Origin: Sporosarcina obsidiansis
Lineage (GTDB): Bacteria > Bacillota > Bacilli > Bacillales_A > Planococcaceae
Length of the DNA: 64,000 bases
Reading direction: 5' to 3'
Assembly: GCF_009651005.1 (NCBI RefSeq)
Contig: NZ_WHVW01000004.1
Span: 1 to 64,000, forward strand
Positions 1 to 8,552 of the stretch are shown piece by piece. Under the pieces are notes generated by a model, which did not search any database, was not told the origin of the DNA, and saw only the letters and a program-made list of their open reading frames with translations. Made by a program: the position numbers and the translations under genes. Numbering within the stretch: position 1 is the first letter of the stretch; each line of letters begins with the position of its first letter.

Positions 1-23
1 TTCTCTGATTTTAGTACCGAAAT

Positions 24-66
24 GACAAAAGGGTTGGAAATCGTTACGATTTCCAACCCTTTTGTC
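24..66. terminator. Perfect 21-bp palindrome, likely bidirectional terminator
   Basis: Bases 24-44 and 46-66 are exact reverse complements around a single central T, with A-rich and T-rich flanks (ACAAAAGGG / CCCTTTTGT). This is the shape of a factor-independent terminator that works in both directions. It lies beyond the 3' end of the minus-strand gene at 100-978 and probably separates it from a gene left of the window. Confidence 0.65.
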
Positions 67-75
67 TACAGTCTG

Positions 76-108
76 AACCCTACATTGAAATGTAGGGTTT
101 TAATTTTC
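76..108 (+). terminator. Second hairpin with T-rich tail
   Basis: An 11-bp stem (AACCCTACATT at 76-86, complement at 89-99) with a 2-base centre is followed on the plus strand by TTTTAATTTT. It overlaps the stop codon of the minus-strand gene. It fits a terminator for plus-strand transcription entering from the left; with the palindrome at 24-66 it forms a double stop. Confidence 0.55.
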
Positions 109-978
109 GTTAAAATATTTCAAGATATGATCAGGGGTTTTCGTAACGAATCCGCCAACCTCTAGTTTCGATAGTTTTTGGATATCGGCAGTATCCGATA
201 ACTCATAAAATACCGTAATATTCAGCTGATGTAAAAAGTCTACAAATCCTTCTGATACGAGGGGGAATATACCGAGTTTTTCAGGCAGATAAAATAAGTC
301 GGCATTCGGTTTGTATAAATGACCAAATTTGCTAGTATATGCTACATAGGCTTTTTTGATTTCTTCACTGCCCGCACCTAAAGCTACAGAATTTTGTGCA
401 TATAAATTAAAGCGATCAATTTGTTCATCATACGAACTAGTCACCACTACTCGATCAGCAGCATCCATCTCTTTCAACAAACGCCATAATTTTGAGGGGA
501 TCAAGCTACCTTCATACGTATTTGGCGAATCACTCATCGAAATGATAATAAGTAACTGGGGGAACATTTCCAACAGCTCTCGTAAAGAGATAATCGTCGT
601 AGTATTAGGATGTACAGATTGCTCGGATTGGTCAGAAATAGAACCATATTCACTTTTTAATTCTGCTAACGTGAAGTCAGCGATAGTACCCGAACATGCT
701 ATCTCTTTGCTAGGAGACACTATGATTTCTTCATCTTTGGTTAGCTGGATATCCGCAACAAATCCGTGAACGCCCAAATCTGCTGCATTTGTGTATGCTG
801 TGAGCGAATGGATTGAAGAGTCTTCAACATGATCAATATTTGCTATAACAGCAATTTCAGAAAATTGAAGCGCTTTCTTTAGTGCACGCGGCTCTGGCTT
901 TACGACAACTTTGGAAGCAGCCCAAGCAGCAACGCTCGCAGCCCCTACAGTTAAAGCAACTTTTGTTTTCCTACCCAC
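100..978 (-). CDS. Degenerate glycerophosphodiester phosphodiesterase-like protein
   Basis: A 292-aa protein with an N-terminal hydrophobic segment (about residues 7-22, Ala/Val-rich), so probably membrane-anchored or exported. The rest follows the GDPD TIM-barrel pattern: the ADLGVHGFVADIQLTKDEE stretch matches the family block with G-x-D-x-Q-L-T-K-D, followed by FTLAELKS. The residues that make a GDPD an enzyme are mostly missing. The usual HRG is NID, the ENT block is absent, the first acidic metal ligand is Val, and the catalytic HD is SP. Known GDPD chemistry is therefore unlikely and a binding or structural role is more plausible (inference). The start is GTG with GAGGAGG seven bases upstream. 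It is transcribed alone, away from ylbG. Confidence 0.7.
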   Translation of the reverse strand: MGRKTKVALTVGAASVAAWAASKVVVKPEPRALKKALQFSEIAVIANIDHVEDSSIHSLTAYTNAADLGVHGFVADIQLTKDEEIIVSPSKEIACSGTIADFTLAELKSEYGSISDQSEQSVHPNTTTIISLRELLEMFPQLLIIISMSDSPNTYEGSLIPSKLWRLLKEMDAADRVVVTSSYDEQIDRFNLYAQNSVALGAGSEEIKKAYVAYTSKFGHLYKPNADLFYLPEKLGIFPLVSEGFVDFLHQLNITVFYELSDTADIQKLSKLEVGGFVTKTPDHILKYFNEN

Positions 979-1060
979 TCTATAACCTCCTCAGTTACTA
1001 CAGGAACTCTGCTATTTTTCCTCAATCAGCTTAAACTGAATGAATGCTTATATCTAACTT

Positions 1061-1090
1061 AGTGTAACCTATTCGTTTGAAGTTGTGCAA
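1061..1090 (-). promoter_or_regulatory. Candidate sigma-A promoter for the GDPD-like gene
   Basis: On the minus strand TTGCAC (1085-1090) and TACACT (1061-1066) are 18 bp apart, about 85 bp upstream of the GTG start. Both hexamers keep the most conserved positions. No other promoter-like pair was seen closer to the gene. Confidence 0.45.
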
Positions 1091-1164
1091 TCATTGAATC
1101 AAAGAATTCGAAGTTATATAGATTGAATTCATGTGATTTTCCAGGTTTATAGTTTTGGTTGTAT

Positions 1165-1197
1165 GTCCTGTTACCGCAACAGCAGACCTCGCAGTTG
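1165..1197. repeat. Remnant copy (D0) of the GC-rich intergenic repeat
   Basis: The head GTCCTGTTACCGC (1165-1177) and tail GACCTCGCAGTTG (1185-1197) match the two ends of the full repeats at 1261 and 1453, but the middle is missing. It looks like an internally deleted third copy in the same orientation. The rest of 979-1750 outside the repeats shows no convincing gene. Confidence 0.45.
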
Positions 1198-1260
1198 ATT
1201 GTGAATCAATCAAATTACAGTTCCTGTTGGTGGATTGCTTTTATTAAGGGAAGTAAGTGG

Positions 1261-1375
1261 GTGAGTGGTCCTGTTACCGCTGCGGCGCTGGGGGATTGCC
1301 TTTCGCCAGGAGCCAACTAGCAAAGGGCGCTAGTTGTCTCCTAGCTTCGGCTGACCCCGCAGTTGCGCCTTCGCT
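1261..1375. repeat. GC-rich intergenic repeat, copy D1
   Basis: About 115 bp, clearly richer in GC than the flanks and repeated at 1453-1570 with only scattered differences. The centre is a hairpin: CAACTAGC (1314-1321) pairs with GCTAGTTG (1329-1336), extended outward by GGAG/CTCC. An open reading frame crosses it but has no ribosome site and is broken by differences in the second copy, so the unit is non-coding. The core also occurs, inverted, at 52636-52762. Confidence 0.75.
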
Positions 1376-1452
1376 GGTGAGTGGTAAGTTTAGGGAGAGT
1401 TATCCCGTTTTGTTGCTGATCTTGTTCAAGCGATCTTTTTATTAGTGTGTGT

Positions 1453-1570
1453 GTGAGTGGTTCTGTTACCGCTACGGTGCTGGGGGGATTGCCTGACGCC
1501 AGGAGCTAACTAGCAAAGGGCGCTAGTTGTCTCGTGGCGTCAGGCCGATTCCGCAAGTTGCGCTTACGCT
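1453..1570. repeat. GC-rich intergenic repeat, copy D2
   Basis: Second full copy of the unit at 1261-1375, same orientation, starting 192 bp after the first. The central stem CTAACTAGC...GCTAGTTG is kept. The sequence beside the stem differs (GACGCCAGG...GTGGCGTCAGG against TTTCGCCAGG...CTAGCTTCGG), but pairing is partly preserved, which hints at selection for structure. Confidence 0.75.
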
Positions 1571-1694
1571 AGATTGGGGTATGGGACATATCCTCGAGCA
1601 CTCGCTAGCTTAATTATCCACCAGATAAATAAATTTGACTCGTCTTATATAATTATTTTCAAACAGGTCTGCTCTATACATTTGATAAGCAAGG

Positions 1695-1724
1695 TTGCAG
1701 GACTTTTCTCACCTATGGTATTGT
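1695..1724 (+). promoter_or_regulatory. Candidate sigma-A promoter for ylbG
   Basis: TTGCAG (1695-1700) and TATTGT (1719-1724) lie 18 bp apart, 27 bp upstream of the ylbG start. It is a moderate match to consensus, placed between the repeats and ylbG. Confidence 0.35.
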
Positions 1725-1750
1725 ATGGAGTAAGAAAGAGGGGGAGAATC

Positions 1751-2023
1751 ATGATTGATCGACAAGGAATAATTGTCTATCTCCATCATTTAAAACAAGC
1801 GAAATCACTACGTAAATTTGGGCATGTCCATTATATTTCCAAAAGGATGAAATATGTTGTTCTATACTGTGATCAAGACGAAGTAGAAGGGACCATTAGC
1901 AAATTAGAACGGTTGTCTGCTGTGAAAAAAGTTTTGCCTTCGTACCGTCCATTCGTAAGCACAGTATACGAAAACGCCAAGCCAGATAAAGCGAAAGAAT
2001 ACGATTATAAAACGGGTCTATAA
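1751..2023 (+). CDS. ylbG: YlbG family protein (UPF0298 / DUF2129)
   Basis: A 90-aa protein beginning [18 protein letters not shown], the same length and opening as Bacillus YlbG. The family has no established biochemical function; it is a small cytosolic protein encoded next to rsmD in Bacillales. The frame is open back to 1574, but the ATG at 1751 follows GGGGGAG at good spacing and gives the family length, so the upstream part is not coding. In Bacillus the preceding gene is ylbF; no ylbF is present here and the repeats occupy its place. The gene ends 17 bp from a convergent minus-strand gene. Confidence 0.85.
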   Translation: MIDRQGIIVYLHHLKQAKSLRKFGHVHYISKRMKYVVLYCDQDEVEGTISKLERLSAVKKVLPSYRPFVSTVYENAKPDKAKEYDYKTGL

Positions 2024-2040
2024 CTAGTTATGAACACTTT

Positions 2041-2436
2041 TTAGTGAAGTGGTGGCAGTAAGTGATTCAAACGCAATATACCGATAATATATTGGTAAAA
2101 CAATTCTTTTTCCGCGAATTGAGATGAATGCTTAATTTCTAATCTCACAGGCGTGCTATTAAGCTTCTCTGCATGCTCAACAAATAAGTCGTATCGTTTT
2201 GATGTTTTGTTTTCAGAATGTCTAATACCTTCCCTGCAGAGATAAATTGGCATGTAATGGCTATCGGATCGTGCAGGGGAAAAAGAAACTGCTAATGATA
2301 GATGTTCGCCCGAATCAGTTTCAGACGAAAAAATATAGGATTTAAAAATTCTATGGGAATTTGTAGACATTAACTCGAATAACTCGTAAATGTCACTATA
2401 ACCTTCTCCTAGTTCAATAAAACGTTGTTGGATCAT
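2041..2436 (-). CDS. DUF7147-type conserved protein (often mislabelled methylthioribose kinase)
   Basis: A 131-aa protein starting MIQQRFIELGEGYSDIYEL and containing YQYIIGILRLN near the end. It resembles the short conserved Bacillales protein found beside ylbG/rsmD that has sometimes carried the name methylthioribose kinase; nothing in it looks like a kinase. The frame stays open upstream to 2637, but the ATG at 2436 has AAAGGAAG about 9 bases before it and avoids overlap with the divergent gene at 2582. Function unknown; family assignment is from memory of the sequence pattern. Confidence 0.65.
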   Translation of the reverse strand: MIQQRFIELGEGYSDIYELFELMSTNSHRIFKSYIFSSETDSGEHLSLAVSFSPARSDSHYMPIYLCREGIRHSENKTSKRYDLFVEHAEKLNSTPVRLEIKHSSQFAEKELFYQYIIGILRLNHLLPPLH

Positions 2437-2581
2437 ATTAAAGATCTTCCTTTCAAGCAATTTGTTTTGTTCTATAGTAATGATCGTGTAAATGTACCGT
2501 CCTTTAGCTATCTTGGATAAATTGCGAAAGGACAGTTGGAATGGATCATATCCATCATACCATGTGATGAGGTGTTGTACT

Positions 2582-4020
2582 TTGAAAACTATCATTAGGA
2601 TTTTTCTTTTATTAGTGGGTGTAAATGCAGGACTCATTTATTTACATTATAGTCAATCTGCGACTGCGAATGGAGAGAAAAATCATCCTGATACGTACCG
2701 TCAAGAAATTGAAGTCATTAATCGGGCAGATGGATTGTACATTCGTCATCACTTTTATGACTTAGCTACAGGGCGATATGAAATTATATGGCCAGAAGGT
2801 AGTATAGATCAAGGTTGCTGGAAAGAAGATTCCGATACGTGTTCTCGGTTAAATGAAGCGGGAATCGTATTTGATGAAGGCGAACGGGATCAGCAGTCTA
2901 TTACGTATAAAATACCGAAAAAAGAGCCGCTGAGAGGGCGTAAATTATTTAAAGCACCTTTCGCACTCTTGCAGGATGCTAAACCGTTGACAACTGTTTT
3001 TCATATGACAGATGAACAAAATATTGGCGGTATGTGGGTGAATGGTCTGGAACGGGTCGGTATAGCAGATAAAGAGCGGATTACGTACCGACTATATCGT
3101 GGAGTTGGCTTCGTTAATGAATTGTATTGGCAATCAAATGCTATACCTATTTCATATTCTGGAAACAAAATGTCAGTCTACGGGGAAGGTGTCGAGAAAA
3201 AGCAGATTGACCAAATGGAAAAGATGCTAGAGGAAATCGGTGGTGATCATGTGAGTGTGATTCTGTCTCCAAGGAATCAGACATTGTACGCTCAACGCTT
3301 TGTAGTGGATAAACCAGAGAACATGAGTAACGTTTTAAAGCAAATGGCTAGAATGAGCGTCCAGTCACGATTTATGATTCCAGCAGATGAGCCGTCTATG
3401 AATAGCATGCTTGCCTCGATCCTCGGAGATCAAGCAGTGGGTACAAAAGCGGAACAAGGAGCTTTCAATCGTCTGAAGGAGTCACTATCAGAGGAGCAAT
3501 TTAACATGTTTCGTCAAAAAGTGCGAGATCAAATTGGTCAAAAGCTTGCGGCTAAAGAGTTGGATCATCTACTACTGGAAGTGACGAGTTTTGAAACACA
3601 GTATTTCCAGAAAACGATGCATGAGCAGCGATATAGTTATCCGTTTTTATTGATGGATCCTCGAAAGGTGCTTTTGGATGGAAATGAGTTGAAAGAGGCG
3701 AAGGTGGTCGTACTAGAGGGAAAAAGCTTTTATCCTGCTGATGAGATATTAACGCAGATGGGTTATGAAATCACTTCAAATAAACAGTCCATCTATATTG
3801 AAAGTCCAAAACGTCATTATCGTTTTTCAAAAGTGGAACCATTTTATGTATTAAATGATCGAAAGTATGACTATCTAGAAAAGCCATATACAGTGATCAA
3901 TAAAAAATTGTATTTTGATGAAAATTGGCTAAGACGCATATTTTTAGTGCTGATCGAAAAGTCCGATGAGTCAATTGCTGTTGAACAAATTGAACAGCTT
4001 ATAAAGGAGATGGAAAAAGA

Positions 4021-4024
<4 letters not shown>
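2582..4024 (+). CDS. Unrecognised membrane-anchored or exported protein
   Basis: A 480-aa protein from a TTG start, with GAGGTG six bases upstream. Residues about 4-21 form one hydrophobic segment (IIRIFLLLVGVNAGLIYL), a signal anchor or signal peptide, so the bulk is probably outside the membrane. The middle is hydrophilic and not recognised. The last 110 residues resemble two weak copper-amine-oxidase-N-terminal-like repeats (VLLDGNELKEAKVVVLEGK...YPADEILTQMGYEI), a module common on Bacillales surface proteins. The stop overlaps the GTG start of rsmD, so the two genes are translationally linked. A cell-surface or envelope role is inference. Confidence 0.7.
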
Positions 4025-5065
<1,041 letters not shown>

Positions 5066-5092
5066 ATTCTTGAAAAAACGACATACTTCAGG

Positions 5093-5128
5093 ATGGTTAT
5101 GATGAATTTATCATCATAACCATTTTTA
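5093..5128 (+). terminator. Terminator after coaD
   Basis: A 13-bp stem (5093-5105 with 5111-5123) and a 5-base loop followed by TTTTTAA on the plus strand. It ends the rsmD-coaD transcript and lies between convergent coaD and ylbJ. Confidence 0.85.
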
Positions 5129-5152
5129 ATTTTGATAAATCGACTGCTAAAT

Positions 5153-6040
5153 CTAATACATCAAAATGAACAGCAACGGCACGAGCAAGGTGTTCCATAC
5201 CCTGCCAATAATATAGGGGAGGATACCGATGCCAGCGGTTTTTGCTAGCGTCATGACTTGCATATGGATGCTCAGGCCGTTGATCGAGATAATGGCAGCA
5301 ATCAACAGCGGATAGATTGTGTCCCCGCTAAAATGCTCTGTTGCGGATTGGACGCCGGATGTCATTTCAAATATTGCTAATAATAAGGTTTTGGTAATCT
5401 CCATGTCGACCGGGAAAATGGAGGAGATTAGATGTGATAAGACGTTGCCGAGTGAAGAGAAAAAGATCACTGTAGTAGCTACTAACAAAATGACGGATGA
5501 ACTATCTTTGATGGAGCTAAGTAGCGGCGACATTTTTTTATCCTGTTCCACGGGTGTCGTTCTCACTGTATTCACACGTTGTTTTCGTAAAATGAACAGC
5601 GATAAGAAGAAAAATAACAAGTTCGCCAAATGAATCGCGATGAGTAGTTTCCAACCACTTGATACGCTGCCAAACAATTCATTTCCAACAAAGCCAATGA
5701 TGAACATCGGACCAGGTGCATGACAAGATGCCAATAACAAACTGCTTTCTACGGTTGAGATTTCTCCGTTTTTTTTCATTTCGCTAACTGTCACGGCACC
5801 TACAGGAAACCCTCCAAACGAGCCGAGTACATAGGCTTTTATGTATCTGTTCCATTGACTCGTATGAAGGTGATTGCTAGGCATTTTCAACAACCATTGC
5901 GTTAAAATAATATAAGGCAGCAAATAAGGAAGCAAGGCATGAATAAATAATTGGGCACCTGAGACAGCCCCTGCGTGTGCTACATCAGGCTGAATAATGA
6001 ATAAAATGATCAGTGCCCAAATGACAGTAACGTTGATCAT
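5153..6040 (-). CDS. ylbJ: YlbJ-like sporulation membrane protein (nucleoside-recognition/gate family)
   Basis: A 295-aa polytopic membrane protein with about eight hydrophobic segments. The blocks VLGSFGGFPVGAVTVSEM and LLASCHAPGPMFIIGFVG are characteristic of YlbJ and its spore-maturation relatives. Bacillus YlbJ is about 400 aa, so this is a short version. Bacillus ylbJ is a sigma-E regulon gene needed for normal sporulation; the transported or bound molecule is not known. The ATG at 6040 has no good ribosome site of its own. A strong GGAGAGG instead serves a 12-codon frame whose stop overlaps this start (see 6037-6075). TTG at 6046 is an alternative start. Confidence 0.8.
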   Translation of the reverse strand: MINVTVIWALIILFIIQPDVAHAGAVSGAQLFIHALLPYLLPYIILTQWLLKMPSNHLHTSQWNRYIKAYVLGSFGGFPVGAVTVSEMKKNGEISTVESSLLLASCHAPGPMFIIGFVGNELFGSVSSGWKLLIAIHLANLLFFFLSLFILRKQRVNTVRTTPVEQDKKMSPLLSSIKDSSSVILLVATTVIFFSSLGNVLSHLISSIFPVDMEITKTLLLAIFEMTSGVQSATEHFSGDTIYPLLIAAIISINGLSIHMQVMTLAKTAGIGILPYIIGRVWNTLLVPLLFILMY

Positions 6041-6075
6041 AGGCAAGTGTGGCGGATAGGAAAATGATTATGCAT
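6037..6075 (-). CDS. Possible 12-aa leader peptide coupled to ylbJ
   Basis: Reading on the minus strand, GGAGAGG lies 5 bases before ATG at 6075, which opens a 12-codon frame (MHNHFPIRHTCL) ending in TGA at 6037-6039. That TGA overlaps the ylbJ ATG (6038-6040) in an ATGA arrangement. The frame differs from ylbJ, which has a stop upstream. Either the short frame is translated and couples initiation of ylbJ, or an indel has separated ylbJ from its original start. Sequence alone cannot decide. Confidence 0.35.
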   Translation of the reverse strand: MHNHFPIRHTCL

Positions 6076-6123
6076 TTGTACCTCTCCTTCCTAATTTTTG
6101 AACTACATTGAAATCTACCGTAA

Positions 6124-6150
6124 TATATATGTTGGATTCGTACAGGCTAT
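6124..6150 (-). promoter_or_regulatory. Candidate sigma-E promoter for ylbJ
   Basis: On the minus strand TAATAGC is followed after 14 bp by CATATATA, matching the sigma-E pattern (KMATATT, 14-15 bp, CATACANT) at its core ATA and CATA positions. It lies about 50 bp before the short leader frame. The same geometry is seen before spoVD in this window. Confidence 0.4.
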
Positions 6151-6168
6151 TAATGGAGGTGTGCTTTT

Positions 6169-7215
6169 ATGAAAATGCGTAAATGGGGGATAGTAGCTAT
6201 AATCCTTGCGCTCGTAGCGGTTCTGGCTCTTTATCCGTTAGATATGTATATTTCTCGGCCGGGTGGGGCTTATAATTTAAAACCCCTTGTGGAAGTGGTG
6301 GGGGGAGATCAAGATGAGCAAGGAACATTTAGTTTGATGACAATAGCAATTGGGAAAGCAACGCCTATAACCTACGCATTTTCTCATGTATCAGACAAAA
6401 TGAAGCTGTTGCCGGCTGCTAATGTGAGAAGGCACGGAGAAAATGACGAAGAGTATTCTATACGACAAAAGAAATTAATGACAGATTCCAAGATGCACGC
6501 GATTTCTGTAGCGTTTGAGAAAACAGGACTGCCTATTGAAAGGATTTTTAAGGGGATTTATATAGTAGGTGTAGTACCTGAAGGGGCTGCGGTAGGGAAA
6601 TTACAAGTGGGGGATCTGATCCAGTCTATTGACCAAAAGAAACTATCTTCCGCCCAGGAATTCATGGATGAAATTGGAGATAAATCTGCAGGGGAAAACG
6701 TGAGCCTCCAAGTGAAGCGTGGAGGACAGGTATTGACAATTCCGTTACAATTACAAACACTTCCGGGTACAGACAAGCGAGTGGGGCTGGGCATTCAATT
6801 TGAGGAAGAGATAGAACTTCGAACGGAACCGAAAGTGGATATTCATACGGAAGATATCGGAGGACCTTCAGCTGGCTTGATGTTCACCCTAGAGCTAATG
6901 AATCGGTTGTTGGATGAAGATCTGACAAAAGGATACAATATAGCTGGAACTGGGGAAATGCTGGAAGATGGAACAGTCGGGCGTATCGGTGGTATCGACT
7001 TTAAAGTAATTGCGGCAGATCGCCAGGATATTGAAATATTTTTTGCTCCAGACGATGAATTGCCGATAGAAGTGAAACGGAAAAACCCACAGCTTGTATC
7101 CAATTATGAAGAAGCAAAAACGACAGCTGATAAAATTGGCACGAAAATGAAAATCGTGCCAGTGAAAACAGTGGATGATGCGTTACGTTATTTAGAACAG
7201 CTAGAAGAGAAATAA
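6169..7215 (+). CDS. ylbL: YlbL/SepM-family PDZ and Lon-type serine protease
   Basis: A 348-aa membrane-anchored protease. Residues 5-23 are a single membrane segment, a PDZ domain spans about 125-205 (IVGVVPEGAAVGKLQVGDLI), and a Lon-type proteolytic domain follows. The catalytic dyad is visible: Ser234 in GGPSAG and Lys279 in GGIDFKV. The active site faces outside the cytosol by topology. Relatives include SepM of streptococci, which trims a secreted peptide; the Bacillus substrate is less clear. The ATG at 6169 follows GGAGG. The 3' end is 8 bp from convergent tmcAL, with no hairpin between. Confidence 0.9.
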   Translation: MKMRKWGIVAIILALVAVLALYPLDMYISRPGGAYNLKPLVEVVGGDQDEQGTFSLMTIAIGKATPITYAFSHVSDKMKLLPAANVRRHGENDEEYSIRQKKLMTDSKMHAISVAFEKTGLPIERIFKGIYIVGVVPEGAAVGKLQVGDLIQSIDQKKLSSAQEFMDEIGDKSAGENVSLQVKRGGQVLTIPLQLQTLPGTDKRVGLGIQFEEEIELRTEPKVDIHTEDIGGPSAGLMFTLELMNRLLDEDLTKGYNIAGTGEMLEDGTVGRIGGIDFKVIAADRQDIEIFFAPDDELPIEVKRKNPQLVSNYEEAKTTADKIGTKMKIVPVKTVDDALRYLEQLEEK

Positions 7216-7223
7216 ATATATTT

Positions 7224-8426
7224 TTACAGAAAGATTGGCGGGGTTCGGTAATCCAGACCAAGTGAGGAAGCGGACGATTGGATGCCACACATATAAATAT
7301 CTGTACTTTTTATATCCATTAGTAAAGAACAGTCTGAATGGGAGGCCACCCTACTGACAAGGGGTAATGGTAACTGTTTTTTCACGGACTGTAAGTAGGT
7401 TCTTCCTGTCTCTGACATGCCCAGCAGTCGTAGATAGGAAGGGGTGTTAATCTGTGCTCGAGTCGTTTTACGATAACCCGTTAAAATATGCACAAGCATT
7501 CGCTGGATTCTTGTCCATGTGTAGCGTTTTGATTTGACGGCTTGCATAAAACCTTGGAAGGTATTTTGTTCTTTTGCAGCCCGAAAAAGTAAACATTCAA
7601 TTCCTTCCGTAATGTCAGCAATCTCTATCAGGCGTTCTGGCTCTTCGCGAAGAATACTGTAACGGAGAAGAGGATAGAGATTTTCCCAGCTTTGAAACCC
7701 ATATTGATGCCCCCAGTTCTTCAAGTAATGAAAAGAAGCTGATGGCATGAACGGTTGCACATCTGGAACTGAATTGTTTGTGAAAATCGTATGTCTAATG
7801 CTCGTCGCACTCGCTATTGAATCCGTAGGTAACGTAGGATCATGGTAATGCGTTCCTTTTCGCTCCACCGTTACGGGGATCATAGTTGATTGTATTTCTT
7901 TTGCCGCTTGCATGTAATGAAATCCTAAAATATTATTTGGTTCGGATAGGTCTGCTAAGGCAATTTCCCTATCGCTGGAGATGGACTCGTAACCTTTACG
8001 CAATGCATTTGGATAGCTTATCCCTGCTTTCATTGATTCTTTTATCGTTTCTTCATAAACCTGTTGGTGTTCAGAAATCAATGTAAGGCTATTAGTAAAT
8101 GGTAAAATGGCTCCTTCTTCACTGCCGAAACAAAAATAGCGGCAATACAGCGCTTCTAAAAGTTGAATTGCACCTGAAGCGAATTGAGGTGCGTGAGCGG
8201 TAGCAAATGCATAGGGCAGTTCAATCACTAGATCTGCACCGCCTGCAAGAGCCATTTTGGTGCGTGTCCATTTATCTACGATGGCTGGTTCACCTCTTTG
8301 AAGAAAATGCCCACTCATCACAGCGATGATCACATCCGCATCAGTTTGTCTTTTCGCTTCTTTCAGATGAAAGAGGTGCCCATTATGAAATGGATTATAT
8401 TCAACGACAATTCCGGTAGCTATCAA
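7224..8426 (-). CDS. tmcAL: tRNA(Met) cytidine acetate ligase TmcAL
   Basis: A 400-aa enzyme (formerly YlbM) that uses ATP and acetate to make N4-acetylcytidine at wobble position 34 of elongator tRNA-Met. The nucleotidyltransferase-like HxGH motif is in VVEYNPFHNGHLFHLKEAK near the N-terminus, followed by the conserved VIIAVMSGHFLQRGEP and KWTRTKMALAGGADLVIELP. The start is TTG at 8426 with GAGAGGAGG six bases upstream; upstream in-frame codons to 8573 overlap the promoter region and are not coding. It is transcribed divergently from yceD, as in Bacillus. Confidence 0.95.
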   Translation of the reverse strand: MIATGIVVEYNPFHNGHLFHLKEAKRQTDADVIIAVMSGHFLQRGEPAIVDKWTRTKMALAGGADLVIELPYAFATAHAPQFASGAIQLLEALYCRYFCFGSEEGAILPFTNSLTLISEHQQVYEETIKESMKAGISYPNALRKGYESISSDREIALADLSEPNNILGFHYMQAAKEIQSTMIPVTVERKGTHYHDPTLPTDSIASATSIRHTIFTNNSVPDVQPFMPSASFHYLKNWGHQYGFQSWENLYPLLRYSILREEPERLIEIADITEGIECLLFRAAKEQNTFQGFMQAVKSKRYTWTRIQRMLVHILTGYRKTTRAQINTPSYLRLLGMSETGRTYLQSVKKQLPLPLVSRVASHSDCSLLMDIKSTDIYMCGIQSSASSLGLDYRTPPIFL

Positions 8427-8457
8427 TGGAATCCTCCTCTCAACTCGTGTATAGTGA

Positions 8458-8487
8458 ATTATAGCGTGTAGCGAGTTGAAGTGACAA
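8458..8487 (-). promoter_or_regulatory. Sigma-A promoter for tmcAL
   Basis: On the minus strand TTGTCA (8482-8487) and a perfect TATAAT (8458-8463) are 18 bp apart. The start codon lies about 30 bp downstream. It sits back-to-back with the yceD promoter at 8497-8525. Confidence 0.75.
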
Positions 8488-8496
8488 GAAAATATC

Positions 8497-8525
8497 TTGA
8501 CATCCCTTATTTTACATACTATAAT
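8497..8525 (+). promoter_or_regulatory. Consensus sigma-A promoter for yceD-rpmF
   Basis: TTGACA (8497-8502), a 17-bp spacer and TATAAT (8520-8525) are an exact match to the housekeeping consensus. The ribosome site of yceD follows 15 bp later. High expression is expected for a ribosomal-protein transcript. Confidence 0.9.
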
Positions 8526-8552
8526 CAACATTGTTGTCTTGAGGTGATAGAC

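Noticed and set aside
356-769. 137-aa plus-strand frame inside the GDPD-like gene
   Set aside because: Antisense shadow; the minus-strand protein has recognisable domain structure and a ribosome site.
1257-1445. 62-aa open frame across repeat D1
   Set aside because: No ribosome site, content is the GC-rich repeat, and the frame is not maintained in copy D2.
1165-1570. CRISPR-like array
   Set aside because: Only two full and one partial copy, units are over 100 bp with internal hairpins, and spacers are not uniform; no cas genes nearby.
2437-2637. N-terminal extension of the DUF7147-type gene
   Set aside because: It would overlap the divergent gene, lacks a ribosome site, and the protein from ATG 2436 already has the family start.
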